Shown here one piece after another: positions 34,798 to 44,336 of a stretch of DNA of 64,000 nucleotides (positions are counted from its first letter, which is position 1; each line of letters begins with the position of its first letter). The stretch comes from Prevotellaceae bacterium (lineage in GTDB: Bacteria > Bacteroidota > Bacteroidia > Bacteroidales > UBA932), in NCBI GenBank assembly GCA_031263585.1, contig JAISFN010000180.1, positions 16,431 through 80,430 on the forward strand, given 5' to 3'. Below the pieces are notes generated by a model, which ran no database searches, was not told the origin of the DNA, and saw nothing but the letters and a program-made list of their open reading frames with translations. Made by a program: the position numbers and the translations under genes.

Positions 34798-37362
34798 TTA
34801 AAATGCCGGACGTAACCTGAAACGTATCCCCCATACCGGAATATTCGGATTATCCAGATAATTTAACCGTTTAATAAGGTCGATACGTAAAAACTTAAAT
34901 ATATTATCAATAGCCACACTTATCTCCATATAGGGATTCCTGCCATTGAGTGCAAATGTTGACGGTTGCCCGTCTTTCATTGGGAACCGGAATAGCAACG
35001 GATTATTTTCAGGTTTATTTTTGTCTTCCAATGTTCCCCAAAATATTTTAAAAGTAACAAACTCGCGCAATTTAAGCTTTCGCACAAGAGGTATACGGTT
35101 GGCAATAAAACCGTTAAACCCATAGGATATATTTGCACTGACATACTGGTCGGTAACAAATTCCATGTAGTTCATCATATTATATGCCTCATCCTGATAT
35201 GCATATGCCTGGTTAGCCTGTGGGGTAATCAATAACGGATAAGGGACAGAGTTCCAAACTTTACCTGCTTTAAGCCATGTATCGGCATAACCGAATCCAC
35301 CAATCCACCAGCGTTTGTAAAATGTAACATCGGTACGATTATACGTGTATTTTCCTCCTAACAAATCACTTATCCCCAGCTTATGTCCCAGTTCAACTAT
35401 CGGTTCGGTTTGATTCAACGGGAAACGGTTTTCCTGAATCTGGAAAAAACGCTCGTTGGGCGCAAAACGCAAAAACAAACCGAATACACTTGTTGTTATA
35501 TGATTAAACCGTTCGTTGTTCCCATTTACATATTCCAAATTTTTCATAGGATAGGTTTTTAACCAGGTAAAACTCGGCTCGAATGAAAAACCATTGGTAT
35601 TTTCTTTTGTCCACAAAAGTTCGAACTTCCGCTCGTAGTTAATCTTATCAACCTCGCCCCGGATAAACGACAAAAACAATTTATCGCCACTGCCATACAA
35701 AAATGCCTGGCCGGGTATTTTTACATCATATTGGTAACTTACTTTTAGTAAGTTCATAGGATACTCCCACGGATTTTGCTTCTTTTTCAGGAACGAGTAC
35801 ATAGCGGTTCCGTTATATTTAAATTCCTTATCTTTAAAGCCATATGCCCCGTACATCTCAAAAAACCAATTTTGGTTAAAGTTACCGTTGGTTTTGCCGC
35901 CAAAGCGTACGCGCAAACCTTCCAACGAGTTAAAGCTGGCAAATGAAATTATCGGCCCCATATCAAATTTACCCATTTCAAGATAACCCGAAAATACAAT
36001 GCCTAATAAATTAAGGGCATGTTTTACTATTGGCACTTTTTTTATCGAATCGACCATCGAAAAAATGCCTTCTTCATGCTCTGTCAATGACTGGTGCCGT
36101 AAAGTAGTCCAATACTCGATAGGCCGGGCGTCATAATCCGGCAGCTTAATTATTTTTTCAGTACCCCGGTATATACTGTTTGGCTGGGGTTCATCAAAAA
36201 CATAATCTTTATATGATACCATACGCTGTGCTAAAATCGAACGTTTATCGCCACTTGCATAAACAAATTCAAGGGTAGCGTTATTCGTATTCAAACACCA
36301 TGTACTATTTTGCAGCTTAAAGTTCTGCAATAAAATAAAATTACGAATAAAATTTACATTGGCATTAGGAGCCATACGTAACTCGGATTGTTTAATGGCG
36401 TAAGTCGAATCTGTTGTGATGTATATATTCCCACGGAAGCCAAAATCACCCTCGTTTCGGGGGAAAAATCCTAACTGGATGCAATTTACATCGTCTACCA
36501 TTAATGTGTCCATAATGTGGAAACGATAATAATTGGGCGCAAACGGCGAAAGAGGCCCCATGTATTTATTATCGAATAGCATTATTTCATTATCATACAC
36601 ATTTACATTGCCAAAAACATCCGTTACATAGTTTTCAACACTTTCCATATTCACAAGTTGATGAATATCAATCATACGGCTAGCATTGATATATTCTTTT
36701 TTATCTTCCGGAGATTTACGGTAATAGTTTGTTGATGATGCTTCCTTGAAAAAGACAGGCAATACCTTTTGTCCTGTTATTTCGGACGAATCCAGATGGT
36801 CGAAAATGATCCGTAAGCGTTTGTAAGCCCCTTTATTATGTGTTGAATCGACAAAAAAGTTATTCAAACCCAGTTCTAATTTTTCATATTTGTCATACTG
36901 GTAATACTCATGCGATTCGATTCTGTTATTATCCTTATTGGCAATTACTTTACGAACCAAATCGACGGCAGGGTTATTTTTATTGCTATATTTTGTCCGC
37001 TTGGCTGACACCACGGCTGCTTCCAACGTTTCCGATTGCGGTTTCAGCCTAACGTTAATCACTTGGTTAACTCCCCTTTTGATTTTTACATCAATCGGAA
37101 TATAACCCATCAGGATAACTTGCATGACATCTTTTTCGGCAATGCCCCTCAGCACATAAGTTCCGTCGAGTTCGGAATAGACCCCTACCGGACTCTTGCC
37201 CGGAAACACAACACTTACAAAAGGTAATCTTTCCCCCGTTTTTTCATCGGTAATTATTCCGTTTACTTGTGTAATCGACTGGGCACTCGCCCCGATCGAA
37301 AATAAACCGAGAAGAATTATACATAATATATTTTTTTTAATGTTTATATTTAACAATTTCAT
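34798..37362 (-). CDS. DUF5686/carboxypeptidase-regulatory-like outer membrane protein
   Basis: 854-residue exported protein of the Bacteroidetes DUF5686 family. Signal peptide about 1-27 ('GLFSIGASAQ'), then a carboxypeptidase-regulatory-like beta-sandwich (about 32-115: 'QVNGIITDEKTGERLPFVSV', 'VGVYSELDGTYVLRGIAEKD'), then a long central region ('RKVIANKDNNRIESHEYYQY'), and a C-terminal barrel-like part ending in '...GIRFRLRPAF'. A terminal aromatic residue supports outer-membrane insertion. The function is unknown. A -7 box and a -33 TTTG on the minus strand (37551-37580) predict a leader of about 180 bases. It is monocistronic. Confidence 0.9.
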   Translation of the reverse strand: MKLLNINIKKNILCIILLGLFSIGASAQSITQVNGIITDEKTGERLPFVSVVFPGKSPVGVYSELDGTYVLRGIAEKDVMQVILMGYIPIDVKIKRGVNQVINVRLKPQSETLEAAVVSAKRTKYSNKNNPAVDLVRKVIANKDNNRIESHEYYQYDKYEKLELGLNNFFVDSTHNKGAYKRLRIIFDHLDSSEITGQKVLPVFFKEASSTNYYRKSPEDKKEYINASRMIDIHQLVNMESVENYVTDVFGNVNVYDNEIMLFDNKYMGPLSPFAPNYYRFHIMDTLMVDDVNCIQLGFFPRNEGDFGFRGNIYITTDSTYAIKQSELRMAPNANVNFIRNFILLQNFKLQNSTWCLNTNNATLEFVYASGDKRSILAQRMVSYKDYVFDEPQPNSIYRGTEKIIKLPDYDARPIEYWTTLRHQSLTEHEEGIFSMVDSIKKVPIVKHALNLLGIVFSGYLEMGKFDMGPIISFASFNSLEGLRVRFGGKTNGNFNQNWFFEMYGAYGFKDKEFKYNGTAMYSFLKKKQNPWEYPMNLLKVSYQYDVKIPGQAFLYGSGDKLFLSFIRGEVDKINYERKFELLWTKENTNGFSFEPSFTWLKTYPMKNLEYVNGNNERFNHITTSVFGLFLRFAPNERFFQIQENRFPLNQTEPIVELGHKLGISDLLGGKYTYNRTDVTFYKRWWIGGFGYADTWLKAGKVWNSVPYPLLITPQANQAYAYQDEAYNMMNYMEFVTDQYVSANISYGFNGFIANRIPLVRKLKLREFVTFKIFWGTLEDKNKPENNPLLFRFPMKDGQPSTFALNGRNPYMEISVAIDNIFKFLRIDLIKRLNYLDNPNIPVWGIRFRLRPAF

Positions 37363-38032
37363 AGTTTATATGTCTAATTCAAAAAGTATAAGCCTATTTT
37401 TAAGCTTAAATATATTATAACATTATACTTAGTCTATTTTTTTATTACTTAAATAAAAACAAATCTATTTCTATGAATTTACTTTTTATTACTTCATTCT
37501 CTATGATTTGTATAACAAATATATAAGTTACAGCTTGATTTTTAAAGGGACAAAGGTAAGAATAAAACTAAAGAAACAAAAATAGTTTCCATATTTTTAT
37601 CATATGACCTAAATATAATCCAAATAAAAATTAATGATGTAATAAAAGCTTAAACACATAATACACTACATACATGATTATTAACTTCTGTTCACAATAT
37701 TTAACAGAGATTTATTTGAAAATCCATATGAGATTTACGAAAATCTCGTACATTTGCGAAACAATCGTAAATAATTAATATTGTAAAATATACAAACATA
37801 TTGTAGAATATCGTAAAACATTTTTAAGAAAACAAAAGATAATACAATTATATAAATTCATATTATTAAGACATACAATATATTATAGACATGGTACAAT
37901 ATTTGTAATGGTAAAATATAATAAACTTGCATCCAATTAAAAATACTCCATATAAGGTGTTTTAGCAATAATAATCGTGCCAGTTTTTATATTTCCATCA
38001 AAAAAATGCAATTAATATTAAATCAAATAAAT
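37363..38032 (+). other. Gap between DUF5686 and DUF1573 genes
   Basis: 670 bases, very AT-rich. Besides the predicted promoter at 37551-37580 there are loosely repeated words (AATCGTA, TTGTAAAATATA) around 37735-37920, too degenerate for a called repeat. No gene is seen. Confidence 0.35.
37551..37580 (-). promoter_or_regulatory. Promoter of the DUF5686 gene
   Basis: On the minus strand TTTG (37580-37577) and TACCTTTG (37558-37551) are 18 bases apart, close to the Bacteroidetes -33/-7 spacing of 19-21. Confidence 0.5.
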
Positions 38033-39100
38033 ATGAAAAAAATTATAGTGCTTTGTTTATCGACCTTTTTGTTTTTTGGAGCATACGCTCAGAATAAAGG
38101 CCCTGTTATTGATTTCGTAAAAAAAACTCACGATTTCGGCTCCATTAAAGAGAAAGGAGGGATTGTCAGCTGTACTTTCGAATTTACAAATAAAGGCTCG
38201 GCTCCGTTGGTTATCAATAATGTTTTGGCCTCGTGCGGTTGTACTACCCCCGAATGGACCAAAGCGCCAGTAGCTCCCGGAAAAAACGGCAGTATTAAAA
38301 TAGCTTACAACCCCGACGGTCGCCCGTATCCGTTCGACAAAACTGTAACAGTAAATAGTAACGCATCGGAATCCACTGTTATTTTGCATATTAAAGGAAA
38401 TGTAGAGCAAAAACCATTAACTATTGAGGAACAATATCCTGCAACAATAGGTGCGTTGCGGTTAAAAAACAGCATAATAGCTATGGCGCGTATGACGAAT
38501 ACAGCAAGCCGCACTGAAGTAATGGAAATGTACAATGATGGAACATCTCCGCTTATTGTAAGCTTTGAAAATGTACCTGCTTATATAAAGATGGAAGCCA
38601 GCCCTATCAGTATCGGTGCAAAACAAAAAGGCACTATAAAATGTACATATATTGCCGCCCAAAAAAAGGATTTTGGCCCGGTAAGCGATATGGTTACAAT
38701 TAAAGCGAACAACGCTAAAGGCAACCTCGAAATACAGGCTACAATTGAAGAAGACTTTTCGAAACTAACAGCAGCCGATTTTGAAAAAGCTCCCGTTGCC
38801 GTGGTAAAAAGCGCATCGGTAAGTTTTGGTTCGATTAAAAAAGGTGAACAAGCTACCGTAAGTTACGAAATTACTAACGCTGGTAAAAGCGACCTGACAA
38901 TCCGTAAATTAACACCCGATTGCAAATGCATACAAGCTAAAGCAGAATCTCAAACCATTAAAGCCGGACAAACAGCTACTGTAACAGCCGTATTAAACAG
39001 CGCAAACGAAGTAGGGCAAAAATTTTACAATATTACAGCTACAACAAATGCTCCCCGCCAGCAATTGCTTAACCTGTTTATGTCGGGAAATATTCAATAA
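38033..39100 (+). CDS. DUF1573 family exported protein, paralogue 1
   Basis: 355-residue periplasmic or surface protein with two DUF1573 (Ig-like, ASH-related) domains. Signal peptide about 1-20 ('LFFGAYAQ'). Domain 1 (about 24-125): 'THDFGSIKEKGGIVSCTFEF', 'NNVLASCGCTTPEWTKAPVA'. Domain 2 (about 255-350): 'VSFGSIKKGEQATVSYEITN' with DCKC. The CGCT pair is the family hallmark. ATG 38033 ('MKKIIVLCLSTFLFFGAYAQ') is chosen over 38006 because it begins the signal peptide. The middle part is a third, diverged Ig-like segment. The function is unknown. The neighbour at 39230 is a full-length paralogue, so a local duplication is likely. Confidence 0.9.
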   Translation: MKKIIVLCLSTFLFFGAYAQNKGPVIDFVKKTHDFGSIKEKGGIVSCTFEFTNKGSAPLVINNVLASCGCTTPEWTKAPVAPGKNGSIKIAYNPDGRPYPFDKTVTVNSNASESTVILHIKGNVEQKPLTIEEQYPATIGALRLKNSIIAMARMTNTASRTEVMEMYNDGTSPLIVSFENVPAYIKMEASPISIGAKQKGTIKCTYIAAQKKDFGPVSDMVTIKANNAKGNLEIQATIEEDFSKLTAADFEKAPVAVVKSASVSFGSIKKGEQATVSYEITNAGKSDLTIRKLTPDCKCIQAKAESQTIKAGQTATVTAVLNSANEVGQKFYNITATTNAPRQQLLNLFMSGNIQ

Positions 39101-39178
39101 AATAATACTATTATAATAAATTATCAAATTTTTACAATTTTTCAAAGAGATTCATAACTAATGTCATACGAAAGTTTA

Positions 39179-39186
39179 TAATTTTG
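39179..39186 (+). promoter_or_regulatory. -7 box of the second DUF1573 gene
   Basis: TAATTTTG followed by C fits TAnnTTTG and lies 44 bases before the ATG, so paralogue 2 can be transcribed on its own. Confidence 0.5.
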
Positions 39187-39229
39187 CAAACTGAATTTCG
39201 ATGGATACTTATTAAATTAAAAATACAAT

Positions 39230-40303
39230 ATGATGAAAAAGATTTTTTCGCTTATCTGTTTACTCGTATTTGCAGGTATAATTAATTTAAATGCACAACA
39301 AGGCGGTCCTGCTATTCTTTTCTCTAGAACGGTTCATGATTTTGGAACAATCATGGAATCGGACGGGCCGGTTACGTGTACTTTCGAATTTAAAAATACC
39401 GGGAACCAACCACTAGTTCTTAACAATGTAGCCGCTTCATGCGGTTGTACTTCTCCCGGTTGGACAAGAGAGCCTATAGCACCTGGAGAAAAAGGCGAAG
39501 TAAAAGCAACTTATAATCCGGTAGGACGTGTAGCACCTTTTGATAAAACAATCACCGTGCAATCCAACGGAACACCAGGCAGGATTGTATTGCATATAAA
39601 AGGTGTTGTGACGCGTAAACCAGTTGATTTAAAGGTAAGTTACCCGCTATCAATCGGCAATTTAAGGTTGAAAAAAACGGAAGCTTCTATCGGCGTAATT
39701 GCAAGCAACAATACCAAAGTCGTAACACTTGAAATAGCAAATGCTGAAGATATTCCTGTTTCTTTTTCATTCGACAAGGTTCCGGAGTATATAAAAATAA
39801 ATGCTGAACCGGCCACCTTACAGCCTAAACAGCAAGGCTTAATTAGAATTACGTATAACGCCGCTCAAAACAAAAATTTTGGCTATTCGAAAAATCCGAT
39901 CGAAATAAAAGTAGGCGACCAAAAAGGTATTATCGACATAACAGCGCTGGTTCAAGAACATATCGAAAAACCTTCGGCCGACCAAATTGATTTGGTTCCA
40001 CGCGTATCGATAAAAAGTAGAACCTTCGACTTTGGGACGGCTGTTAAAGGTAAAGCTGTTACTGCGTCATATGAGATTACAAACGAAGGTAAAAACGAGT
40101 TGGTTTTACATAACATAAGTTCGGATAATGCCTTAAAATCATCTATGAAAAACGAAACAAAAATAAAAGCGGGTAAAACAGTCACTATTAAATTAACATA
40201 TATGCCTACCGAACAGGGCGCAAACAATTGCAAAGCCTACTTAACCACAAACGACCCTGGAAATACTTTAATCGAATTAAATATCAAAGGAGCTGTTAAT
40301 TAA
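39230..40303 (+). CDS. DUF1573 family exported protein, paralogue 2
   Basis: 357-residue paralogue of the preceding gene with the same layout: signal peptide about 1-22, DUF1573 domain 1 ('VHDFGTIMESDGPVTCTFEF', 'NNVAASCGCTSPGWTREPIA'), a middle Ig-like segment and a C-terminal DUF1573 domain ('FDFGTAVKGKAVTASYEITN'). In the last domain the Cys pair of paralogue 1 (DCKC) is replaced by DNAL, so any thiol or metal role there is lost. The gene has its own promoter and a strong terminator 120 bases after its stop. The function is unknown. Confidence 0.9.
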   Translation: MMKKIFSLICLLVFAGIINLNAQQGGPAILFSRTVHDFGTIMESDGPVTCTFEFKNTGNQPLVLNNVAASCGCTSPGWTREPIAPGEKGEVKATYNPVGRVAPFDKTITVQSNGTPGRIVLHIKGVVTRKPVDLKVSYPLSIGNLRLKKTEASIGVIASNNTKVVTLEIANAEDIPVSFSFDKVPEYIKINAEPATLQPKQQGLIRITYNAAQNKNFGYSKNPIEIKVGDQKGIIDITALVQEHIEKPSADQIDLVPRVSIKSRTFDFGTAVKGKAVTASYEITNEGKNELVLHNISSDNALKSSMKNETKIKAGKTVTIKLTYMPTEQGANNCKAYLTTNDPGNTLIELNIKGAVN

Positions 40304-40423
40304 ATATTGAAAATTTAATATTGTCGATTTTAGATTTTTATAATATTTTAATATAATACATTTTATGAGTTTTGGAATACGACAGTAAATTATTTTGACC
40401 ACTTAATACTGAATTATTATAAC

Positions 40424-40455
40424 AACCAAAAGCGACCATCAGGTCGCTTTTGGTT
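40424..40455 (+). terminator. Terminator after DUF1573 paralogue 2
   Basis: Perfect 14-bp stem AACCAAAAGCGACC / GGTCGCTTTTGGTT with loop ATCA and a T-rich tail. It is 120 bases after the stop codon. Confidence 0.85.
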
Positions 40456-40528
40456 TTGTGGGTAACGTACCTATTTTTTACATTGAGCTATCACCGTTCA
40501 ATAAAACCTCATTTGTCTAGGACAAACG

Positions 40529-41003
40529 GGGTATGAAAACAGCCAAAGATTTGAAGAAAAAAATGTCTGATTTAGGGGTCTTACGGAAGTATTGCCAGTG
40601 ATGATTGGGATAGCTTCGTGGCAATATTCAGAGGCGGAAACCATACGTATAGGAAAGAAATATACCGTAGGTATCGAAGGGAATAATCGTCGGCTGAAAC
40701 ATCGTATCCGCAGGGTATTCCATAAAACTTTCTGTTTTTCAAAAAACTTGTTTAATCATTTGAAAGCTGTCAATCCCGCTTTCTTTTACGTCAATTTTGA
40801 CTTTGTCTATTTAGCATCAGGGCAACCGCACTAAAAATATCACTAATATAATACTATGATAATATGCGAGTTATAAAAAATAATATTTCTAATATTATCT
40901 ATCCAGACAAAATGAATCAAATTACAATATTTTTACAATCAGATATTTATAAAATAGATGAAATTTTGCTGCGGTTGCCCTGATTTAGCATACTTTGGAA
41001 AAC
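40529..41003 (+). mobile_element. IS1-family remnant (3' part) carrying a MITE
   Basis: C-terminal part of an IS1-type transposase in broken frames: 'KTAKDLKKKMSDLGV', then 'IRIGKKYTVGIEGNNRRLKH' followed by RIRRVFHKTFCFSKNLFNHL and 'AVNPAFFYVNFDFV'. The end of the element, TTTAGCATACTTTGG, is shared with the copy at 12924-13711. The 5' half is missing. A 165-bp MITE with its 9-bp duplication is inserted near the right end. Confidence 0.75.
40818..40982 (+). mobile_element. 165-bp MITE with 13-bp inverted repeats and 9-bp target duplication
   Basis: Perfect terminal inverted repeats CAGGGCAACCGCA (40818-40830) and TGCGGTTGCCCTG (40970-40982), AT-rich core without a gene. It is flanked by the 9-bp direct repeat ATTTAGCAT (40809-40817 and 40983-40991). 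The IS1 copy at 12924-13711 has only one ATTTAGCAT followed directly by ACTTTGG, so it shows the empty site. The 9-bp duplication is compatible with an IS1-like or IS4-like transposase acting in trans. Confidence 0.85.
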
Positions 41004-41011
41004 ACTACCAA

Positions 41012-41180
41012 AATTTGATTTAGTACGCCATTGCAAGGGCAAAACCCGAAGTAACCGAGTTTTGCAAACTCACTACAGATAATCCAGTATTTTTCATTTC
41101 ATACCAATAATTAGATCTACATTACTATATATAAATAATTTAATACTTGATTGTTTTTTCATGCAGTTGACTTGTACATA
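41012..41180 (+). repeat. Dispersed intergenic repeat family R2, copy 3
   Basis: Starts right after the IS1 remnant. It matches 34534-34690 in the same orientation and 8761-8895 in the opposite one; the latter pair is closest, with CAGATAATCCAGTATTTTTC and TGATTGTTTTTTCATGC among the shared blocks. The rest of the gap to 41406 is AT-rich with no gene seen. Confidence 0.8.
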
Positions 41181-41406
41181 AACACCCCATATTTGTACGA
41201 AGCGGTTTTCTTTTTAAACTTTATTAAAGATGATTTAAACAGCCCTGGAAAACAAGGCTCATTCAAAAATTATACTAAATATTGTAAATTGAATGTTATT
41301 TTAATTATTAGATAATAAGAAATTTATAATTTTATGAATACGACAATAATTTATTTCGACTACTTAAAAGAAAAGCTTTTTATATGATAATGTTTTATTT
41401 TTTTAA

Positions 41407-41414
41407 TACTTTTG
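41407..41414 (+). promoter_or_regulatory. -7 box of the arginine decarboxylase gene
   Basis: TACTTTTG followed by C matches TAnnTTTG, 51 bases before the ATG. Confidence 0.6.
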
Positions 41415-41464
41415 CTTCCAATTTAATAATTAATTATTTTTTTATGCGTTAATTATCTAAAAGG

Positions 41465-42862
41465 ATGAAGAATAAATATATTGATTTGATTGAGCAAACC
41501 TTCGATTTCCCGCAACCGGAGTTTAAGGTAATTGACAACGAATTATATTTTAATGATGTTGCCCTTATGGACATCATAAAACAATACGGAACGCCTTTAA
41601 AAATAACTTATTTACCTAAAATAAGTCAGAATATACAAAAAGCCAAACGCCTTTTCAATGTAGCTATGGCTAAAGTTGACTATCGGGGCAATTATAATTA
41701 TTGTTACTGCACAAAAAGTTCGCATTTTGCGTTTGTAATGGAAGAGGCTTTGAAAAACGATATCCATATCGAAACCTCATCGGCCTTCGACATTAATATA
41801 ATTGAAGATTTATACGCCCAAGGGCTTATCAATAAAGACAAGTGGATTATATGCAACGGTTTTAAAAAGCGTGCTTATACTGAGAATATCGCCATTTTGA
41901 TTAATAACGGCTGGATTAATACCATTCCGGTTATCGATAACATGATTGAAATTGATATGCTGTCAAATGCTTTGGAAAAAAAATGCCGCATCGGTATACG
42001 TATTGCTGCCGAAGAAGAACCTAAGTTTGAGTTTTATACATCGCGTTTGGGTATACGTTACAGCGATATCGTTCCTTTTTATCAGAACAAAATAAAAAAG
42101 AATCCAAAATTCGAGCTGAAAATGCTTCACTTTTTCCTGAATACAGGGGTAAAAGATGATGCCTATTACTGGAACGAGCTATCCAAGTGCGTAAATGTTT
42201 ATTGCGATTTGAAAAAGGTATGTCCTACTCTCGATTCCCTTAACATCGGGGGTGGTTTTCCTATCAAAAATTCATTGCAGTTTGATTACGATTACGAATA
42301 TATGGCGGAAGAAATTATTGCCCAGATAAAAAGTATCTGTAATCAACGTGATATTATAGAACCCCATATATTTACCGAGTTCGGCAGCTTTACTGTAGGA
42401 GAAAGCGGCGCTACGATTTACTCGATCCTCGGACAAAAGCAACAAAATGACCGTGAGCGCTGGTATATGATCGACAGCTCGTTTATGACAACTTTGCCGG
42501 ATACATGGGCTTTGAAACAACGTTTTATTATGTTGCCCATTAACCGCTGGGATTCGGAATATCAACGGGTAATTTTAGGCGGATTGACTTGCGACAGCAG
42601 CGATTATTATAACTCCGAGGCACATGCCAACGCCATATTTTTACCAAAACTACCGACAGAGCAGGGAGAGACCCAATATATCGGGTTTTTCCATACGGGC
42701 GCTTACCAGGAAAGTATCGGCGGATTCGGCGGAATACAACATTGCCTGCTCCCCGCTCCGAAACACATAATCATTGACCGAGATGAAAACGAAGAGTATT
42801 ATACCCGCTTATTCAGCAAGGAACAAAGCCATCGGTCGATGTTACGGACTTTAGGCTATTAG
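41465..42862 (+). CDS. speA: Arginine decarboxylase, short Bacteroidetes fold-III type
   Basis: PLP-dependent decarboxylase converting arginine to agmatine for polyamine synthesis. 465 residues, the size of the Bacteroidetes form and much shorter than the roughly 630-residue SpeA of enterobacteria. The PLP lysine is in 'NYCYCTKSSHFAFVMEEALK', the glycine-rich phosphate site in 'LDSLNIGGGFPIKNSLQFDY', 'FTEFGSFTVGESGATIYSIL' follows, and the C-terminal substrate Cys/Asp site is 'LGGLTCDSSDYYNSEAHANA'. AAAGG lies just before the ATG. It is followed 100 bases later by a SpoU methylase gene; cotranscription is uncertain because of repeats between. Confidence 0.93.
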   Translation: MKNKYIDLIEQTFDFPQPEFKVIDNELYFNDVALMDIIKQYGTPLKITYLPKISQNIQKAKRLFNVAMAKVDYRGNYNYCYCTKSSHFAFVMEEALKNDIHIETSSAFDINIIEDLYAQGLINKDKWIICNGFKKRAYTENIAILINNGWINTIPVIDNMIEIDMLSNALEKKCRIGIRIAAEEEPKFEFYTSRLGIRYSDIVPFYQNKIKKNPKFELKMLHFFLNTGVKDDAYYWNELSKCVNVYCDLKKVCPTLDSLNIGGGFPIKNSLQFDYDYEYMAEEIIAQIKSICNQRDIIEPHIFTEFGSFTVGESGATIYSILGQKQQNDRERWYMIDSSFMTTLPDTWALKQRFIMLPINRWDSEYQRVILGGLTCDSSDYYNSEAHANAIFLPKLPTEQGETQYIGFFHTGAYQESIGGFGGIQHCLLPAPKHIIIDRDENEEYYTRLFSKEQSHRSMLRTLGY

Positions 42863-42962
42863 GCAATGTGCTAATATGCTTATTTGCTAATATGCCAAAA
42901 TGTTAATGTGCCAATGAAAAAATAAGCAAATTATCACATTAATACATCAGCACATTAATAGA

Positions 42963-43706
42963 ATGTATAAATCGCAAATAAAGTTTATTACTTCCCTTTC
43001 GGTAAAAAAGTGCCGGAACGAATATGGATTATTTGTTGCCGAAGGCGAAAAGCTGGTGGAAGAATTAACAAACTCTTCATTCAATCTAAAACATTTATAC
43101 ATAACAGATAAAAGCAGATTGAAATACAGCGGGGCAGAGCTTGTATCGGAATTTGAGATGAAAAAAATAAGCGGATTAAAAACCCCGTCAACAAGCCTTG
43201 CCGTTGTTGAGATTCCCAAGCACACATTAAATATCAAATTGTTACAGAATGAATTAGTACTTGCGCTTGATGATGTGCATGATCCCGGTAATTTGGGTAC
43301 AATAATACGCATTGCCGACTGGTTTAGTATTCGCCATATAATCTGCTCGTTCCATACGGCCGATTGCTATAATCCCAAAACCATACAGGCCACCATGGGC
43401 GCTATTACCCGCGTAAACGTATATTACGCCGATTTGCTCTCTACCCTGTCGGCAGCTAGGGAATTGAATATGCCGGTTTACGGAACTTTTTTGGCAGGAA
43501 ACAATATTTATCAAGAAAATTTGAGCGATTCGGGTGTTATTATTATGGGCAGCGAGGGACAGGGCATTTCGCCCGCTCTGGAGGAACTAAGCAACTATAA
43601 ACTGCACATACCCCCATTTGATGAAAAAAACACCTCAGAGTCGTTAAACGTTGCTGTTGCCGCCAGCATTGTATGCAGCGAATTCCGTAGAAAAAACCAT
43701 AATTGA
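42963..43706 (+). CDS. SpoU/TrmH-family rRNA or tRNA 2'-O-methyltransferase
   Basis: 247-residue SPOUT-class RNA ribose methyltransferase. An N-terminal L30e-like substrate-binding domain ('SLSVKKCRNEYGLFVAEGEK' plus 'LVEELTNSSFNLKHLYITDK') precedes the knotted catalytic domain with motif 1 'ALDDVHDPGNLGTIIRIADW', motif 2 'GVIIMGSEGQGISPALEELS' and motif 3 'IPPFDEKNTSESLNVAVAAS'. The exact RNA target (23S G2251-like or tRNA) cannot be told. The ATG is preceded by a run of short repeated words (TTAATGTGC, GCACATTAA, TAATATGC) at 42868-42960 that can form hairpins. Confidence 0.9.
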   Translation: MYKSQIKFITSLSVKKCRNEYGLFVAEGEKLVEELTNSSFNLKHLYITDKSRLKYSGAELVSEFEMKKISGLKTPSTSLAVVEIPKHTLNIKLLQNELVLALDDVHDPGNLGTIIRIADWFSIRHIICSFHTADCYNPKTIQATMGAITRVNVYYADLLSTLSAARELNMPVYGTFLAGNNIYQENLSDSGVIIMGSEGQGISPALEELSNYKLHIPPFDEKNTSESLNVAVAASIVCSEFRRKNHN

Positions 43707-43736
43707 TTTGTTTTATCCGATATACTATCCTCCGAT

Positions 43737-44336
43737 ATGTGGAAAATAATGAAAATACTACTTTTATTCGCTATCCTGATAATAATTGCGATATGGCTTT
43801 GCAATGTTGTTGTTAATAAAAAGTCGAACCCATATATTTATGATAATGTTGCGGATATACTGTATAATAAGGTAGACTTGCTGTTCGGCACATCGAAATA
43901 TTTGCACAGCGGCACTCCCAACGAATATTTTGCAAACCGGATTACTGCCGCCGCCGATTTATACAATAGCGGTAAAATAGTCTACATTGTTGCCAGCGGC
44001 GATAACCACAGCGTGAAACGCTCGATATGAAAAATGCACTGATAGAACACGGCATACCCGACAGTATAATATACATGGTTTACGCGGGTTTTCGCACTTT
44101 CGACTCGGTTATCCGTCGGCAAAAGATATTCAGGCTAAACAGTTTTACGGTTATTTCGCAAAAATTCCATAACCAGCGGGCTATTTACATTGCGCAAGTT
44201 AACGGGTTTTCGGCAGCAGGGTATAATGCCCAAGATGCCAGTATTGATAACGGATTTAAAAACCCAGGTACGCGACAAATTGGCTCGCGTTAAAGTTTTT
44301 GTCGACAGGCTTATAAACAAACAGCCCAAGTTTTAG
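43737..44336 (+). pseudogene. SanA/YdcF-like (DUF218) protein, frameshifted
   Basis: Broken gene for a SanA-type membrane protein linked to envelope barrier function. Frame 1 (43737-44030) has an N-terminal helix and 'LLFGTSKYLHSGTPNEYFAN', 'IVYIVASGDNHSVKR', then a frameshift near 44020. Frame 2 continues 'DMKNALIEHGIPDSIIYMVY', 'AGFRTFDSVIRRQKIF' and 'FTVISQKFHNQRAIYIAQVN', then a second shift near 44265 leads to 'VRDKLARVKVFVDRLINKQP' followed by KF and a stop at 44336. Together the pieces cover a complete protein, so the loss is recent or due to sequencing errors. The stop at 43706 of the SpoU gene is 30 bases upstream. Confidence 0.8.

Noticed and set aside
37735..37920. Repeated AATCGTA/TTGTAAAATATA words as a regulatory array
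   Set aside because: Too degenerate and consistent with very AT-rich intergenic DNA.
42868..42960. Short repeated words (TTAATGTGC, TAATATGC, GCACATTAA), looking like a small array
   Set aside because: Repeats are 8-10 bases, irregular and in both orientations, with no constant spacers; not a CRISPR. Probably simple AT-rich drift or hairpins.
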